This document shows positions 23,372 through 35,990 of a stretch of DNA of 64,000 nt, piece by piece; the stretch's first letter is position 1; the number at the start of each line of letters is the position of its first letter. The DNA comes from Tenrec ecaudatus (lineage: Eukaryota; Chordata; Mammalia; Afrosoricida; Tenrecidae): contig NC_134548.1 in assembly GCF_050624435.1 (NCBI RefSeq), positions 124,017,583 through 124,081,582 on the forward strand, given 5' to 3'. Position numbers and translations under genes: made by a program. Under the pieces are notes generated by a model that searched no databases, was not told the DNA's origin, and was given only the letters and a program-made list of their open reading frames with translations.

Positions 23372-26300
23372 CTAAAATAAAAATAGAAAATTATAAAAGT
23401 ACAAACTTTTCTCAGAAGCTATTATAAAATTATAACCACATTCAATGTTTTAGAAGTCAGAGGTTCATTGTTATAGTTCAGGTTTAAATATATATACAAT
23501 CCCCATCTTTGTTCGTTAGTCAATGATATGACCATTTTGAAGCGTGGGAGTGGTGGTCAAACTGGTTATCTGTTGACACGATCTTGACAAACATTGAATG
23601 TCTAGATCTCTTGGTTTCTTCGATACCACAAAGTCAAGTGCTCATAGTTGTCATTTATTCTAGTCTCAGTAAAGTACAATATTCCATATGGGCTTTGTTT
23701 ACATTCAAGTGGCAGGCATGGACATGGAACTTTTAAAAATGAAAACGATTAGGAAAAATGACTTGCTGTAATAATGAATTTAGCAACTCTAATGCAATTC
23801 AATAAATTGCAATGTTCTGAACAGAAGTGAAGCTCATTTTATACTGTTAAGGTTTTCTTCTGCTCAGAAAAAAATGTGTATTTTAACATTTGGGTCCTAT
23901 TTATATTACTTTTTCACAATACAGATGATGATAATAATTACGGTAAAGCAGTAACCTAATTATGTAAACCGCCAATCAGCCAGCTGCTGTTGTAAAGTAC
24001 TTTTTGGCTTGGGAAAAAAACAAAAAATTTAAATGTTTAACTTCCCAGTTGATATATTTTTTTAAAGGGAAGCAATTTCCCCCCCCCAAAAAAAAAACCA
24101 ACTCTGGTATTTAAAATACCATCAGGATTTGCCCTAAAGCTAAAATAGTCTGCAAAACAAAATAAGGTATCTTCATTGCCACATCGACAAATCATAACTC
24201 GGTAAAATAATTTTATTTTTTCTATTATAAATGAGTTTCATTATTGATATAATTACTATATATATTCTCCTTTATTTCCTGAATGTTTTAGAATGCTTTG
24301 GTTTATAAAGAAAATTTACAAAGAAAATAAAAAGACTCAAACATGTAATTCAACTTTTAAGAAAGTGACTTTTCTCAGGCAGAGTGTGAGCCATTTTACA
24401 TCCCTCAATTAAATCTTAGGAAGCATTTATGATCTCCTCATTCCTTTTACATGAAAATTTAAAATATGATGCATATGACAGTGGAATTGTAATTCAATTG
24501 CAGTCATTTTGATTCAGAAAATTTGCTCTCTTGAAAAAAGAATTTACAACTTCAGTTTCAGATTAAACTTAAAATCAGCCCAGATAAAAAGGAAGTAAGG
24601 GAAGTCATAGTGGCCTGCATGATGGCAGCAAGTAATAGATTTAGTCTCTCTGGATTTAGACTTCTTCACCTCTGTGACTACATAAAAATACGGGATTTTT
24701 GTCAACATCTTCACAGGGCTAAGCTTTCTATGCCTAGGCTACTTGTTCACTCTAAGTACACAATTGATATGGCATCCCGTTATCTTTTACTTAATCTTAA
24801 AATTAAAACCTGCTGAACATCTTGACACATAAATTCACCACTTAATCTAGCGACTGCACCTGTGTGGGCCAGTATGCTTTCAGAGACTGGGGATTTAGTA
24901 CTACTTGTAATTGTTGTACCTGCAAACATTCATTTGGGAATCCAAAGTAGTACTCCTAGGCTTGAAAATATCTATTATAGCTGGAGGAAGGATTTAAATT
25001 AGAGACCTTTGGATCTGGGTTAGTTGCAAATAATTAAGAAGGGGTTTGTTTTAGCCAGAAAAGCCAAGTAACTGATGTATTTAATATCGGTGTTTATACT
25101 GTCATCGTTAGTATACTCTCAAACATATTTAATATACAAAATATCACCTCCACAAAGTACTATAATTTATTTTACATTTAGATATGGAGATGTCTTTCAA
25201 GTTCTAGCAATCTAAAATAGATTTTCCTTTCTGGTCAGAAGGTGTCTTAAGGACAAAAACCTGTGCTAGATGACTTTTCAAGATCTCTTTGAGTTCAATG
25301 ATTGTCGGGTGGCATGACTATAGGGGTATGTTCAATTAATTTCAATTTAATTTCCTTATTCCCATTTCTTATTAGTACACTGATCACAAAAGGATGACGT
25401 TGAAGATTAGAAGAATATTCTTTATTTTTAGTTCCTTTTGTCCCAGATCTTTCAATTATGCTGTAAACATTTACTTTCTGTCACTTAAAACAGTCATAAA
25501 CCTTCTGTGATCTCTTTACTGCTTGGAGAGAAATGGAACACAATTTCAAGACAAACCACATTATCTCTACAAAAATAATGTATTCTGAAAATGCATTGTA
25601 ATGTTCCATTTTCCCATAATGAAAAAATGTCCACGGAAAGTAGGTTTTATTGATTCAGTCTTGAAAGTCACAACAATTTTATAGAGATTTCAAAAGCTTC
25701 TGGGTAATCTAGTGATAGATAAATTCTTCTCCTTTTCCTTGTTCTTCTTTCTCTCTCGTACTCCTTTATTTAGTCCATTAAATTCTCCACCTTTCATGAG
25801 TATTTGTCCTCTCCCAAATCTGTCTCCTTTCTTTAGTATTTTTAATTATTGTATGTATTCCAGCCTCTATTTAAAAAGGACCATATAGTTATCAAGCCTC
25901 AGAGGCCCACATGATCGTTATTCTCGTTTCTCAGTTCAGCAGTCCAACATTGGTTAAGAAGGGGGTAAAAAAGCCCTTGCTGCACTAAGGGGAATCATTA
26001 ATAGAGTTTGTATTTATTTTATTAAAATATAACCTCTGGATGTGTACAAAAGAAAAAAAAGTCCTTGTCTGCCATGGTTTAAATGGGAGTCTCCTTTACT
26101 TTGCCCTCTGGGAGGTATCTAATAGCATTCCAGTGAGTCACTACTTACCTTTTTTCTAAATGGAGAATGATGACATTTTATTTTTCAGAATCACTCCTGG
26201 GACATAGTGATCAAATCAAACATTACTGACTATGAGATCACAGAAACATTTTGCTTTTATTGCCTGTTTCTTAAGGTAAGTGTCACCCCCCCACAACCCC

Positions 26301-26682
26301 CACCACACACACACACACACACACACACAATCAATGTGATGGGAAGAAGCATTTTCAATATCTGTATAGTCTGTAAGCAGAAGAAGTGAAAATTAAAGCA
26401 CAAATTGTTTTGGAAGAGAATGAGGCCCCGTTTCAATTACATAGCTATGGTAAAGGAAGCACAAATCAGATAATCAAAACTAGCTTCTTCCTGGGATTCC
26501 CATTAACGCTGTGAGCATAGGACACACACAGCATCTTGTTATGGAACCAAGCATGCAGGATCCCAAATTAATCCTATTTTCCCAGAAAACCAATGTGATA
26601 AGCAATTATTTCGTAGGGCATATTTTTACCCTTGAGAAGCTCCTGTAGGTTTGCATAAAACATTAAAAATATCTATACATAC
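23372..26682 (-). other. NRK: NRK intron, mostly unique sequence
   Basis: About 3.3 kb, A+T-rich. It holds a CA microsatellite at 26304-26329 and short homopolymer tracts near 24080. No SINE or LINE was recognised, which makes this one of the least repeat-loaded parts of the locus. Confidence 0.75.
26304..26329. repeat. CA microsatellite
   Basis: About 13 CA units preceded by a C-rich run, in an NRK intron about 500 bp upstream (in plus coordinates left) of an exon. Confidence 0.9.
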
Positions 26683-26818
26683 CCACAGACGATGGTACGT
26701 CTTTCCACACTTCAAGGATCTTCTTGAAGAGTTGTTCATTTGCTTCCACAGAAAGGGCTTCAGCATTGAAGGTGAGCATCATGCCAATTCCCAAGCAATC
26801 AGGCAGAATGACGATACT
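26683..26818 (-). CDS. NRK: NRK exon, CNH domain, possibly shortened at its 5' end (136 bp)
   Basis: Encodes SIVILPDCLGIGMMLTFNAE, ALSVEANEQLFKKILEVWKD and VPSSV, matching the MAP4K4 [20 protein letters not shown] region. The only AG acceptor available in frame is ACACCACAG at 26820-26819. Directly upstream, the same frame encodes PMKISTPQ (26842-26819), which aligns with residues present in relatives, but the expected acceptor (26844-26843) reads AT, not AG, and a TAA lies a little further up. The exon therefore seems to start 24 nt late, still in phase 0. The donor is GTGG|GTATGT, leaving phase 1. Confidence 0.85.
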
Positions 26819-26984
26819 CTGTGGTGTAGAGATTTTCATGGGATGGGATTATGTTGCATACAGATTTACAGGCCCAACATTTGATCACTGTGACTTTAGT
26901 TGAAGCTGCTTCAGTGAATTAATAGAGACCCAACAGAGGTTGAAGGTGCAGGGAAAGGAGGAGAAAACGTCTATGTAAAAAATC

Positions 26985-27120
26985 GAACTATTGTACCTCC
27001 TAAAACCGGAAACTCCACTAGCCCAATGCCATCGAATCGATCCCAAAAAAGTTTTGTTGGGTTTGAACCAAGTATGTTGACCCACAATGCTTAACCCACT
27101 GTGACACCAGGTTTCTTTAA
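26985..27120 (-). repeat. AfroSINE, partial antisense
   Basis: CCATCGAATCGATCCC tail-like sequence, then GGTTTGAACCAAGTATG and CACTGTGACACCAGG for the head in antisense. The middle is missing. Confidence 0.6.
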
Positions 27121-28924
27121 AACTTAAAACTTATGTCTATGGCATAAAGTAGTCATGGGGCCATATTCCTTGACATTGAAAATAAACCTCTTTGTGAAAA
27201 AAAACGTCCAGATATATTTCCAACACAGAGAAATGTGCTAAATTTTTAGTAGTCAGTCTAATAATAGAAATGTTACTTTTAGATAATTAAATTGAAGTTA
27301 ATATTCATTTCAGCACATGTATGAAAACTTTAGTAATATGTTAGCCAAGAAAAACCAACAGCTTATCAGCCCATTCATTCGAATCTACATAAAAAAATCC
27401 ACTCAAAAATAGCTTGAGCTTAAAATGTTTATAAAAGGCAGCTTCATGAAATCCTTCACTTCACCTCCAGTCCTCTTCACATACAGGCTTTTAATCTATA
27501 TTTTACAATCTTAAAATACATTCAGTACACAAATGCCTATGACTCAAAAAAGCCAAGGAATTTATTAAATCCAAAGACATATTCAGTGACAAGTATGACA
27601 TACTAAGAAATTAAGCAATCCCAATTTTTATGCTGCATTCAACAGTATGTGACAAACGTTGCTTCAACTATAGAGACTGTCAAACTGACAGTTTTTCTCC
27701 AATCAACGCACAATTAGGCGATTCTATTCCTTCTCAAATTAATAAAAAGTAAAAAAACCAAAATGATACTTGCCAAATTGAGCATACTTAGGCCAAGTGC
27801 TTGAGGCCATGTCTCGGCAACGACTATCCTTAAAACTAAAACAGGTATCCAGAGGCGAAACGCAATTTTAATGTGTTGCCTGGGCACTCTCATGAGCAAA
27901 GGAGTCAGTAAAGAGATGAAAAGAGAAAGTGCAAGAAAGAAGGCTGTCTTACTAAAACCTGTTCAGAATAAAACAGGACTGATGGAAAGCCAGACAGTTT
28001 CAGAGATTTAATTCTCTTCTTTCTCAGATGATTTTTGAAGTAACCAATTATTCTTTAGCACACAAGGCTACCTTGTAGCCTTACAGTGTTTGCAAAGTAG
28101 GACTCTGGGGTAAGATATTATTTTTAGTGTGTTCTGTTTCCAAAGAAATTCCTCCCTCCCTTGTATTCGAGTCCTTTTTCTCTTGATGGGTCAAGACATC
28201 AGGGATTGAGCTAAAAATATTATTTTTTTAATATACGTAAGGTATCTTAATTAGGTCAGAGCATAATTTTAGAGAAACTCATCTTCTCTCAGTCTACTTC
28301 TTACATCAATTAACTAATGATTGCCCTACAAGGAAACAATTCTTGTGCTTTGCAGTCAAGTGACACACAAAGCTCAACATTTTTTAATGACTTCTTACGC
28401 AAGTGTAAACGTGGACCACTACTGTAAAGTTCAGTACCACATTTACTTTTAAATAAAGGCTACCTGACGCAATATAAACTATAATAAAATAACAAGATGC
28501 AGGGAAAAAAATAAGATACTAAAGCCTAGGAAGAAACATCAATCCAAAGGAAATGATTTATCTCAAAATGGCACGAACTGATTATCTCAGTGGCTTTGCT
28601 CATCCTGATTTGTTGTTTTCTACATTATCAAGGTTATTTCTATGTAATCATAGGTAACAACTGGGTGAGATTACTAATATGGCTAAAAGAATTTGTGTGG
28701 GGGGGATCCCCAGTTACGATCTGGAAATTGCTATTTTTTTCTCAGAGATTAATGAAACATTCTGGAATTTGTTCAAAATACCAAGCAACTGCACTGTACT
28801 ACCACTGACTATGAAGATGGCATTGGACCAGGCCATATTTCACTATGAATCATTATGTTATGTGTGCGAGGTCCCTGGACAGAAACTAGCAGCAATAGTG
28901 ATCACAAACCTGCTGCCATCACAT

Positions 28925-29105
28925 AGGTACTGACTTATTTTGCCCCAACAGGGTAGAGATGCTTCGTACTGTTTCCAAGACGAAAATCTTCCCAGAAGCA
29001 GACTGCCACATCTTTCTCCTGCAGCATTAACGGTGCATTCAAACTGCCCACTGTTCTATTAGCAGCAGAGTGCTTTAACCACTGTGATACCAGGGCTCCT
29101 TGATA
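28925..29105 (-). repeat. AfroSINE, antisense
   Basis: Complete antisense head (CTTTAACCACTGTGATACCA then GGGCTCC) and body with CTTTCTCCTGCAGCATTAAC. Confidence 0.75.
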
Positions 29106-29186
29106 ATAACACAGTGATTGAAAAAGTAACGCGTTTTCTCTTATATAACACTACACTAAATTTTAGTTGTCTATAAACTGAGGAGG

Positions 29187-29370
29187 GGCTCGGTGGCTCT
29201 GTAGCTTAGGTGTTGAGCCACTAAATGGAAAGTTGGCAGTTCAAATTCACAAGCAGCTCCACAGAATAGATAAGGCTGTCTGCTCCAGTAAAGATTACAG
29301 TCTCAGAGAACATATCTAGGGTCACTAGAATTTCATGTCTACGTGATAGTAGTGTTTGGTTTTAATAAAA
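29187..29370 (+). repeat. AfroSINE, plus strand
   Basis: GGGGCTCGGTGGCTCTGTAG head, GGCAGTTCAAATTCAC B-box-like, GATTACAGTCTCAGAGAAC body and GGGTCACTAGAATTTCATG tail. It lies 80 bp from an opposite-strand copy. Confidence 0.75.
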
Positions 29371-29819
29371 TAGAAAATTAAGAAAAAGTGAAGCATAGAA
29401 ATGTTAGTTCAACCTTTCCTTATTAAAATGCTGTTCAATAATAGAAACATCACCACTGTCATCAGATCTGAGATACCATGGATTTATAATTAATAGAGTT
29501 ATGTGTATCCATTTGTGCAAGCTATAATTGTTTTTAAAAATATAAAAGGCATGAATTGAATTTTATACTTATTCATTTCAGACTTGATGTGATACATTTT
29601 TAGTTTCATTATTTTAGAGGTAAAACGTTGACATACACTGGCTTTCAGAACGCTAACTTTTTAAAATCTGAAATCTCAACTATAATTGATTCTATTAGAG
29701 AACACTACAGCTGTAATACAAAATAGTTCAATACAATATGAATAAAGATGACGGACAGGCATGATAATGCTTCAAATTTTAATAGTAGAGCTGTAGTTTT
29801 AAAGAATCTACTAATGCGT

Positions 29820-30060
29820 TGCAGGGGCTCACAAAAACTAAGTCAAGGATACCACCAAACAAGAGCTCTCAAATCGCTGACATCAAGCACATTCTGTCTC
29901 AGACGGACTCAGTAAGACAAATTAGAACTGCCCCATGGGTCTCCAAGGTTGTGAATCTTGACAGAGGCAGAAAGCTACATCTTCCTCATGTGGAGCGACT
30001 GGTGATTTCCAACTACTGACCTTGTAGTTAGCAGCCCAACACATAATCCATTTAATCTAC
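29820..30060 (-). repeat. AfroSINE, antisense, diverged
   Basis: Tail first (AGAACTGCCCCATGGGTCTC), then CTTCCTCATGTGGAGCGACT and TGACCTTGTAGTTAGCAGCC for the tRNA-like part. Confidence 0.7.
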
Positions 30061-30473
30061 ATCCACAAAAGTGGACTGCTCAGAAATGGAAAGAGGAGGG
30101 GGGCAGCAGTCATTCACTGCAGTTGTTCATTACCAGATAGAATGAGGACTGGATACAGTCAGATCTTCTGGTTTTCAATAGAAGTATAGATTCTCAAATG
30201 TAAAAATGTATTCATTAAAAACCAAGAAAGCACGTTGTTTTAGACTGATAAAATCCATTCATAATACAGATTTCGTTGTCTGGACTAAGAAGCCATAAAC
30301 AGTATTTGTTTATCCATAACTACTTGCTAGTATTCTGTACTTACCTTCTTGGTTTCCATTCCCAAATATATACTACAAATCATATTTTCAAACTTTTAAG
30401 GGTTTTAGCAGTTGAAAAACCTCTACTAGTGTGAAAGCTAATCATTTCTGGGGATCTGAAGATATTATCTTAC

Positions 30474-30623
30474 ATTGTTGGGCAGGGTCACATCAGACAT
30501 AACCTCAGATTCGGCATCGATAATGTGATATCCATCGGCTGAGCTGAAGAAAATCTTTAGGCTTTTTTCAGAACCAATAGCCAGGTCAACTGTCACTGGC
30601 TTATGACCAAGCGTCGGAAATAC
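30474..30623 (-). CDS. NRK: NRK exon, CNH domain (150 bp)
   Basis: This is exactly 50 codons, phase 0 to phase 0: VFPTLGHKPVTVDLAIGSEK, SLKIFFSSADGYHIIDAESE, VMSDVTLPNN. It is the counterpart of the MAP4K4 segment [20 protein letters not shown] through the AVDVDSG strand. The acceptor is TATATTTACAG and the donor is AAT|GTAAGA. The next exon normally supplies PLEIIIPQ-like residues directly after LPNN; here they seem to be missing from the spliced product (see the exon at 26683-26818). Confidence 0.95.
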
Positions 30624-31614
30624 CTGTAAATATAAAATCAAATATAGCCCAGAGACCAAAGCAATCATTTGACTAAGGCAAAAACTCTCCCACTATTTGT
30701 TTAACAGGATTTTAACTCATATTTATTTTTAAATAATACTAGGTATATAAAGACCTATATATTATAATCTATTTTAGGACTGATATTTCAGAAGGGATAT
30801 ATTTATATTCAGATTATAAATTAGGAGTTTCCCTCCAAAGAGAAAATTGCCAAAGATTATGAAAGCTTTGCAGAGCCTTGTACTGTTGCTTGTCTTTAAA
30901 TTCCTTGCCTTGAGCTTCAGCAAATGAAGGAGCTCATCTGGTCTCTTAAACCGGTTGGCTGGATCAGCTGCCTTTATTTTTGCCAGTATTCGTATATAGG
31001 CTTCATAGGACATATAATCTCCTTCAGAGTCTGCTGATTGATCAATGCATACTTAGTAGGGAATGAAAAAGGTCAGACATGTTAACCTACCACAAAAAAT
31101 GGGAGTACTTAAGGCTCCTATGGTTCCTAGTCAAAAGACACCAGTGACCAAAAGGGGTTCACTGACACGATAGGTCACAGAGGAGGGCTTAGTATCATGG
31201 GATTCCTTGTATTGGAGACATAAAGTAGGATTCAAGAACTGAAGTGAGGAACTGTGTATCAGGCTAGACAAGAGGTTAGGACTTATTCTTTGCTTTCCAG
31301 CTCCATACCAGGCAGCTCTAACCAACCAGCAGACCCTAAAGAACAAACCCATATGCAAATACTGGCAGTAGATCCAAGGCACAATTAAGGGAGATCAGAT
31401 CAGGGATGTGACCTATGTCAGGGAAGACCCACCCTGTTTATATAGAGTCTATGGTATTTATATATTGTTGTAGATAGACACCGAGGTAGAGCGATAAGAA
31501 TTGAGCTATTTTTATTATGCACATATGATGTCTTCAACTCTAAAATATACCATATAAAAAATAATCTGAGTTAAGGTACAAAAATAGCTTATGTGTACTT
31601 TGCTGGGATCTTTC

Positions 31615-31815
31615 AAAATGCACCCCTATCAGTACTTTGTAAATGCTTGTCTGGGGACCAACTAGTTCAAAATCAACTAGGCATTTGTTAAAAATATTTG
31701 TTCCCAGGCCCCACTCCAGATGCATAAACACAACCTGGGGTTGGGTCTGAGATTTTAATTTTCAACAAATATTCCAGGTGATTCTGGTGTTGAACTCAGG
31801 GTTAGGAGGTACTGG
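31615..31815 (+). repeat. MER5-like hAT relic
   Basis: Shows the MER5 order: GGACCAACTAG, CAACTAGGCATTTGTTAAAA, CCCAGGCCCCACTCCAGATG and CCAGGTGATTCTGGTG. The terminal repeats are eroded. Confidence 0.6.
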
Positions 31816-32352
31816 ACACCATATAAAGTTTGCTAATTTTATTACCATTGAATACATGCAAAATAATCTTATTAAAGTGGATTGACTTTAATTTTGATGC
31901 ATTATATGTGAGTTACTCTAGATAAAAACAGTGCGCAACTTATAGAACATGAAGAAAAAAATCATTAACTTCCAAGGCTGATCCATAGAAATTCAAGTAA
32001 GCAATAATAAAAGTGAATATAACACTAGCAATTCAAATACACCCAATCAATATGTCTATCTATTATTTCCAGAGATAAATGTGTTTCAAAGTTCAAGCTT
32101 GAAAGGAATGTAGGTCCACTCTTCTCCTTGCCCCCACCTTTGGTAGCTCTGAGAATGGGAACAGAGGCTTTATTGTAACTTGTCTCTCTCCAATAGGATT
32201 TCAGTCTCTACCACTGCTGGATCTTTTCCTTTTCCTAACCTCACTCTGCTCTCCATCCTCCTCATGAAGAATGACCGATAATGTTCTCTAACATGATAAA
32301 TTCAATGATATCTCTCAGGTGTACGAGAGACATGTATACATATTAATGGATT

Positions 32353-32650
32353 TTGAGCTTTTACTTAATTCTAGCTCAAGTTAAAACAATTAGTTCTTAT
32401 GACATGGCCCTGCTTGATGCCAACCCTCTTGAAGAGATCATTGAAGATATGAGAGATATCACAAAATATGGTGAAGAAATGAAATGGTGCCCAGCTATCA
32501 GAAGAAGTAGCTTCTGGGGACCTAAAGGTTTATCTTCAAATAAGCAACCATCTAAATGGGACAGCAAGTACTCTTATCATTTCATCTCCCTTTTGATCCC
32601 TTTTTAAGGTTGTTTCAGTTTTTTTTTTAATGTGAAGGGGAAATACACGT
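32353..32650 (+). repeat. Diverged internal segment of the LINE-type family
   Basis: Shares with 50225-50760 the run AATTAGTTCTTATGACATGG, then ATGGTGAAG and the CTTAAAG-like part. The latter corresponds to the internal duplicated unit of the 2.2-kb repeat. The 84-codon open frame here is a by-product of this repeat. Confidence 0.55.
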
Positions 32651-32734
32651 GGATTAAACCTCTGGTGAATTCCCTTTGACCATGGAACAGGTTATGCCGA
32701 ATTCATTGGAAAGTGGAATATTTCAGATACCAAA

Positions 32735-32930
32735 CTCCAAACCAAACTCTCTGCCTCTGAGTCAATGCTAATAACTCAGAGCCACCCCTGTGGGTTTCTG
32801 AGACTGCAACAATTTATGGGAGTAGAAAGCCTAGTCTTTGTCCTGCAGAACTGCTGGTGCTTTTGAACTGCCAACCATGTGGATCACAGACCAACACATA
32901 ACAACGAGACCACCAGGGCTTCTTCTTATC
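32735..32930 (-). repeat. AfroSINE, antisense
   Basis: Runs from CTCTGCCTCTGAGTCAATGC to GAGACCACCAGGGCTTC, with GTTTCTGAGACTGCAACAAT and GGGAGTAGAAAGCCTAG between. Confidence 0.85.
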
Positions 32931-33074
32931 ATTTGGTCTCCTTTATTACCTATTTTAAACTTGTTCTAGTTTGAAATATTTTCTTTTCAATTGGAGTTTT
33001 ATCTGTTTTACTTTGTTATTATAGCTAGTTTTTGTTTTCTTAATGTTGTTCTGTATATGAAATTTAGGATAGGT

Positions 33075-33285
33075 AAATCTATAGTGGTAGTAATCAGGTT
33101 AATGGTTCCTTGCAGTCATGATAGGAGAGGTTGGGGAAAATGGGGAGCTAATAATGATGAGCACAGACAATGCCCTAAAACTGATTGTAGTGATGATTGT
33201 ACAACTCTTCTTGATGTGATAGAACTATTGAATTGTCTGATAGGTGAATTATATGCCAGTAAAACTGTTCAATATCATAGGTGCC
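33075..33285 (+). mobile_element. L1 3' end relic
   Basis: Matches old L1M 3' ends: ACTGATTGTAGTGATGATTG, ACAACTCTTC, then CTATTGAATTGTCTGATAGG and TGAATTATATG. Confidence 0.65.
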
Positions 33286-33589
33286 TTTGTGGTGGCACCT
33301 ATGTTAGGGTCTCTACGATGAGAGGTCTTCACATTAACTACAGTATAACTGGGAGTGAGGAACTGGTGGGAATGAGAGGAGTCAGGGATTTTCCTTATAC
33401 TCTACCTTGTTGTGGTGCCTGTGAATTGTCTAAAAAAAGGGTAAAACAATAATTATTGACATGGTATATTCAAATGACATTAACTGTAGAAGAATGATTT
33501 GTCTTTTTGTACTTATAGTCCAAAACATTGCTATTTGTAATTTCTTGGGAACAGAAAAACTCTACACTATAAGTGAAACGATTACTCAC

Positions 33590-33690
33590 TTTGATGGCAG
33601 TGTTTTCATCAAAGGACTTTGGAGCCCACACATAAAGGTGAATGGATGATTTCAAAGCAATTGCAATATAAGTTGTTTCTTCATGTTGAA
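33590..33690 (-). CDS. NRK: NRK exon, CNH domain (101 bp)
   Basis: The acceptor is TTTTATTTTATCATAG and the donor is AAA|GTGAGT. The split codon gives Leu, then QHEETTYIAIALKSSIHLYV and WAPKSFDENTAIK. This matches the MAP4K4 CNH segment [22 protein letters not shown]. It leaves phase 0. Confidence 0.96.
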
Positions 33691-34049
33691 CTATGATAAA
33701 ATAAAAATATCAATTCCATAGAGTTAAACAAGGATGCTCAGGTATTTGTATTTGTCATTGAAAAATGTCATAAATAAAATATAAGCGCATAGAGCATGTG
33801 TTTGTAGAAAGCAACTTCATTAAATTGTATGTCAAAAGCAAGGTGATACAATTTCTAGTTTTAGCACTTACTTCCAAAACCTCTAAACTATACAATGAAA
33901 CCTATGCAACATTGCTGAAAAAAATTAGAGACACCCACAAATGGTAAAACATTCCGTGCTCATGAATTGGAAGATAACATTTTCAAAATGAAAACACTAA
34001 CCAAAGCAAACTATATAGATTCAATGTAGGGCTTACCAAAAGCCTAATG

Positions 34050-34373
34050 CCCTTGATGTAGGATCTATATATAACCTCCTCTCTGAGGGATGGGCAACAG
34101 GAAAGTGGGTGAAGGGAGACGTCAGGCAGAGTAAGATAAGATAAAATAATAATTTATAACTTATTAAGGATTCATGAGGGAGGGGGGAGGGGAGAGTAGG
34201 GAGGGATGGGGAGCGAAAAAAGGAAAATGAGATGATTCCAGGAACCCAAGTCGAAGGCGAATTTTGAGAATGATGAGGGCAACGAATGTTTAAGGGTGCT
34301 TTACTCAATTGATGTATGTATGGATTATGATGAGTTGTATGAGCCCCAAATAAATGATTTATTAAAAAAAAGA
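34050..34373 (+). mobile_element. LINE-type 3' tail
   Basis: Plus-strand 0.3-kb copy: TATATAACCTCCTCTCTGAG start, G-rich tract 34175-34215, and the end GATGAGTTGTATGAGCCCCA followed by an A-rich tail. Confidence 0.78.
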
Positions 34374-34394
34374 AATGGAAAAGCTGATCCTAAG

Positions 34395-35990
34395 ATTGCT
34401 ATGGAATACCAAGGACTTAAAACAGCCACACAAAAAAAAAGTGTTGAAAAAGAAAATGTTGGAGGACACAAGTTACTACAAACTTATAGTTATAATAGCG
34501 TGGTACATCATAAGGATGGACATAGACAATGTATAGAAATTGAGATTGAGATATAAATCCATACATTTATAGTCAATAGATTTTTGAAAATAGTACCAAG
34601 ATTATTCAATGAGGAAAAAAACAGTCCCTTCAACAATGATCCCGAAACAACTGGATAGTTACATTTCGTATACAATGATTAACTCAAAGTAAAGGAAAGA
34701 CCTAAATATAAAAGCTAAGACTATAAAAATATTCCTAGAAAACACGGGTAGATCTTTATGACCTTAGATTAGGCAATGGATTCTTAGATATCAAAATCAA
34801 AGTACAAATAAACAAATACTGCTAAATTATTAAACATTAAATACTTTTTATGCATCAAAGGGAAGTATGGGATAAAGTACTTACAAATCATATATCTGAT
34901 AAAGGTTTAACATTCAAAATATAGTAAAAATGTCTATAAATCAATAACAAAAAAGACAGTCCAACTAAAAATTAAGAAAAAGTTAGGGTGATGAAAAATT
35001 TTTAGAAGCATATAGTGGTGATGGTTGTATATATTGTACACATACCCCAACTGGGCAAAAGATGAATAAACATTGCTCCAACAAAGATATGCAAATGGTC
35101 AACAAGCACAGGAAAAGATGTTCAACATCATTAGTGATTATAGAAGCACAAATCAAAACTATAAGTTACACTCACTAGGATAGACATACTTTTTTATGGA
35201 AAACCACTTGTAAAGATGAGGATATAGAGACATTGGAACTCTGCTCCACTGCTGATGAGAATATAAAATGACTCAGTTGCTGTTGAAAACTACTTGAAAT
35301 TTCCTCAAAAAGTTAAACACTGCTCTAAACCTAGTGTGTCATCCCAGGCCCAGGAACACCATCTGGCCAACAGGCAAGCAGAGTTATCCATAAGGATTCC
35401 TTCCAAAACCATGATGTCTATTCATTAAAAGTTAAACATGGAATTCGCATATGATCCATCCATTGTGCTTCAGAGGTGGACACTCAAAGGGATTGAAAAC
35501 AAATATTTAAATAAGTATGTGAAGAAGAATGTTCATATAAGCAGCACTGTTCACAATAACCAAAATTTGGAAACTATCCAAAGTTCATAACTTGATAAAT
35601 TAATAAATGATATATATCCATACAATAGACTATTATTCAGTCATAAAGAGGAATAAAGTTTTTATACATGCTAAAATATGAATGGAGCTGTTAAATATTA
35701 TAATAAGTTAAAAATCAGATAAATATCCATTTATAGGAAATATCTGGAATAGTTAATTTTAGGAAGCCAGAAAGCAGGTTAATGATTTCTCGGAGCTAGG
35801 GGAAGAGGTACAGGGAGTAACTGCTGAATAGGTTCTCCTTGGGGGGGGGGGAGGATAATAATGTTTTGGCACTACATGGAGGTGATTGTTGCACAACACT
35901 GAATGTACAAGATGTAGCTGAATTGTACACTTTATACTTGTTCATTGTATGCTATGCAAACTAAACTTTAATTAAACATAAAAGCCCGCC
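34395..35990 (+). mobile_element. L1 ORF2 3' part and 3'UTR relic
   Basis: Old L1M-type sequence: GGATGGACATAGACAATG, CCATACATTTATAGTCAATA, GACCTAAATATAAAAGCTAA, later GCAAATGGTCAACAAGCACA and finally the 3'UTR end with GATTGTTGCACAACACTGAA and AATTGTACACTTTA. Coding is lost. A foreign block near 35330-35440 seems to interrupt it. Confidence 0.75.

Larger units (their letters stand above)
26819..30473 (-). other. NRK: NRK intron with SINE cluster
   Basis: About 3.7 kb. The right half holds four AfroSINE-type copies (26990, 28930, 29187, 29820). The stretch 27130-28920 is unique-looking and A+T-rich, including an 84-codon open frame at 28679-28933 that I could not link to any protein. Confidence 0.75.
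30624..33589 (-). other. NRK: NRK intron with old transposon relics
   Basis: About 3 kb. It holds a MER5-like relic (31615-31815), a diverged LINE-family segment (32353-32650), an AfroSINE copy (32735-32930) and an L1 3' end (33075-33285). The parts between these look unique. Confidence 0.75.

Noticed and set aside
28590-28933. Two overlapping plus-strand open frames (72 and 84 codons) in an NRK intron
   Set aside because: No recognisable motif, no splice context matching an exon, and antisense to NRK. Lengths are within chance for this composition.
32353-32607. 84-codon open frame (MSFYLILAQVK...) as a gene
   Set aside because: The sequence recurs at 50225 in a broken state and matches the internal unit of the LINE-type repeat, so it is repeat-derived.
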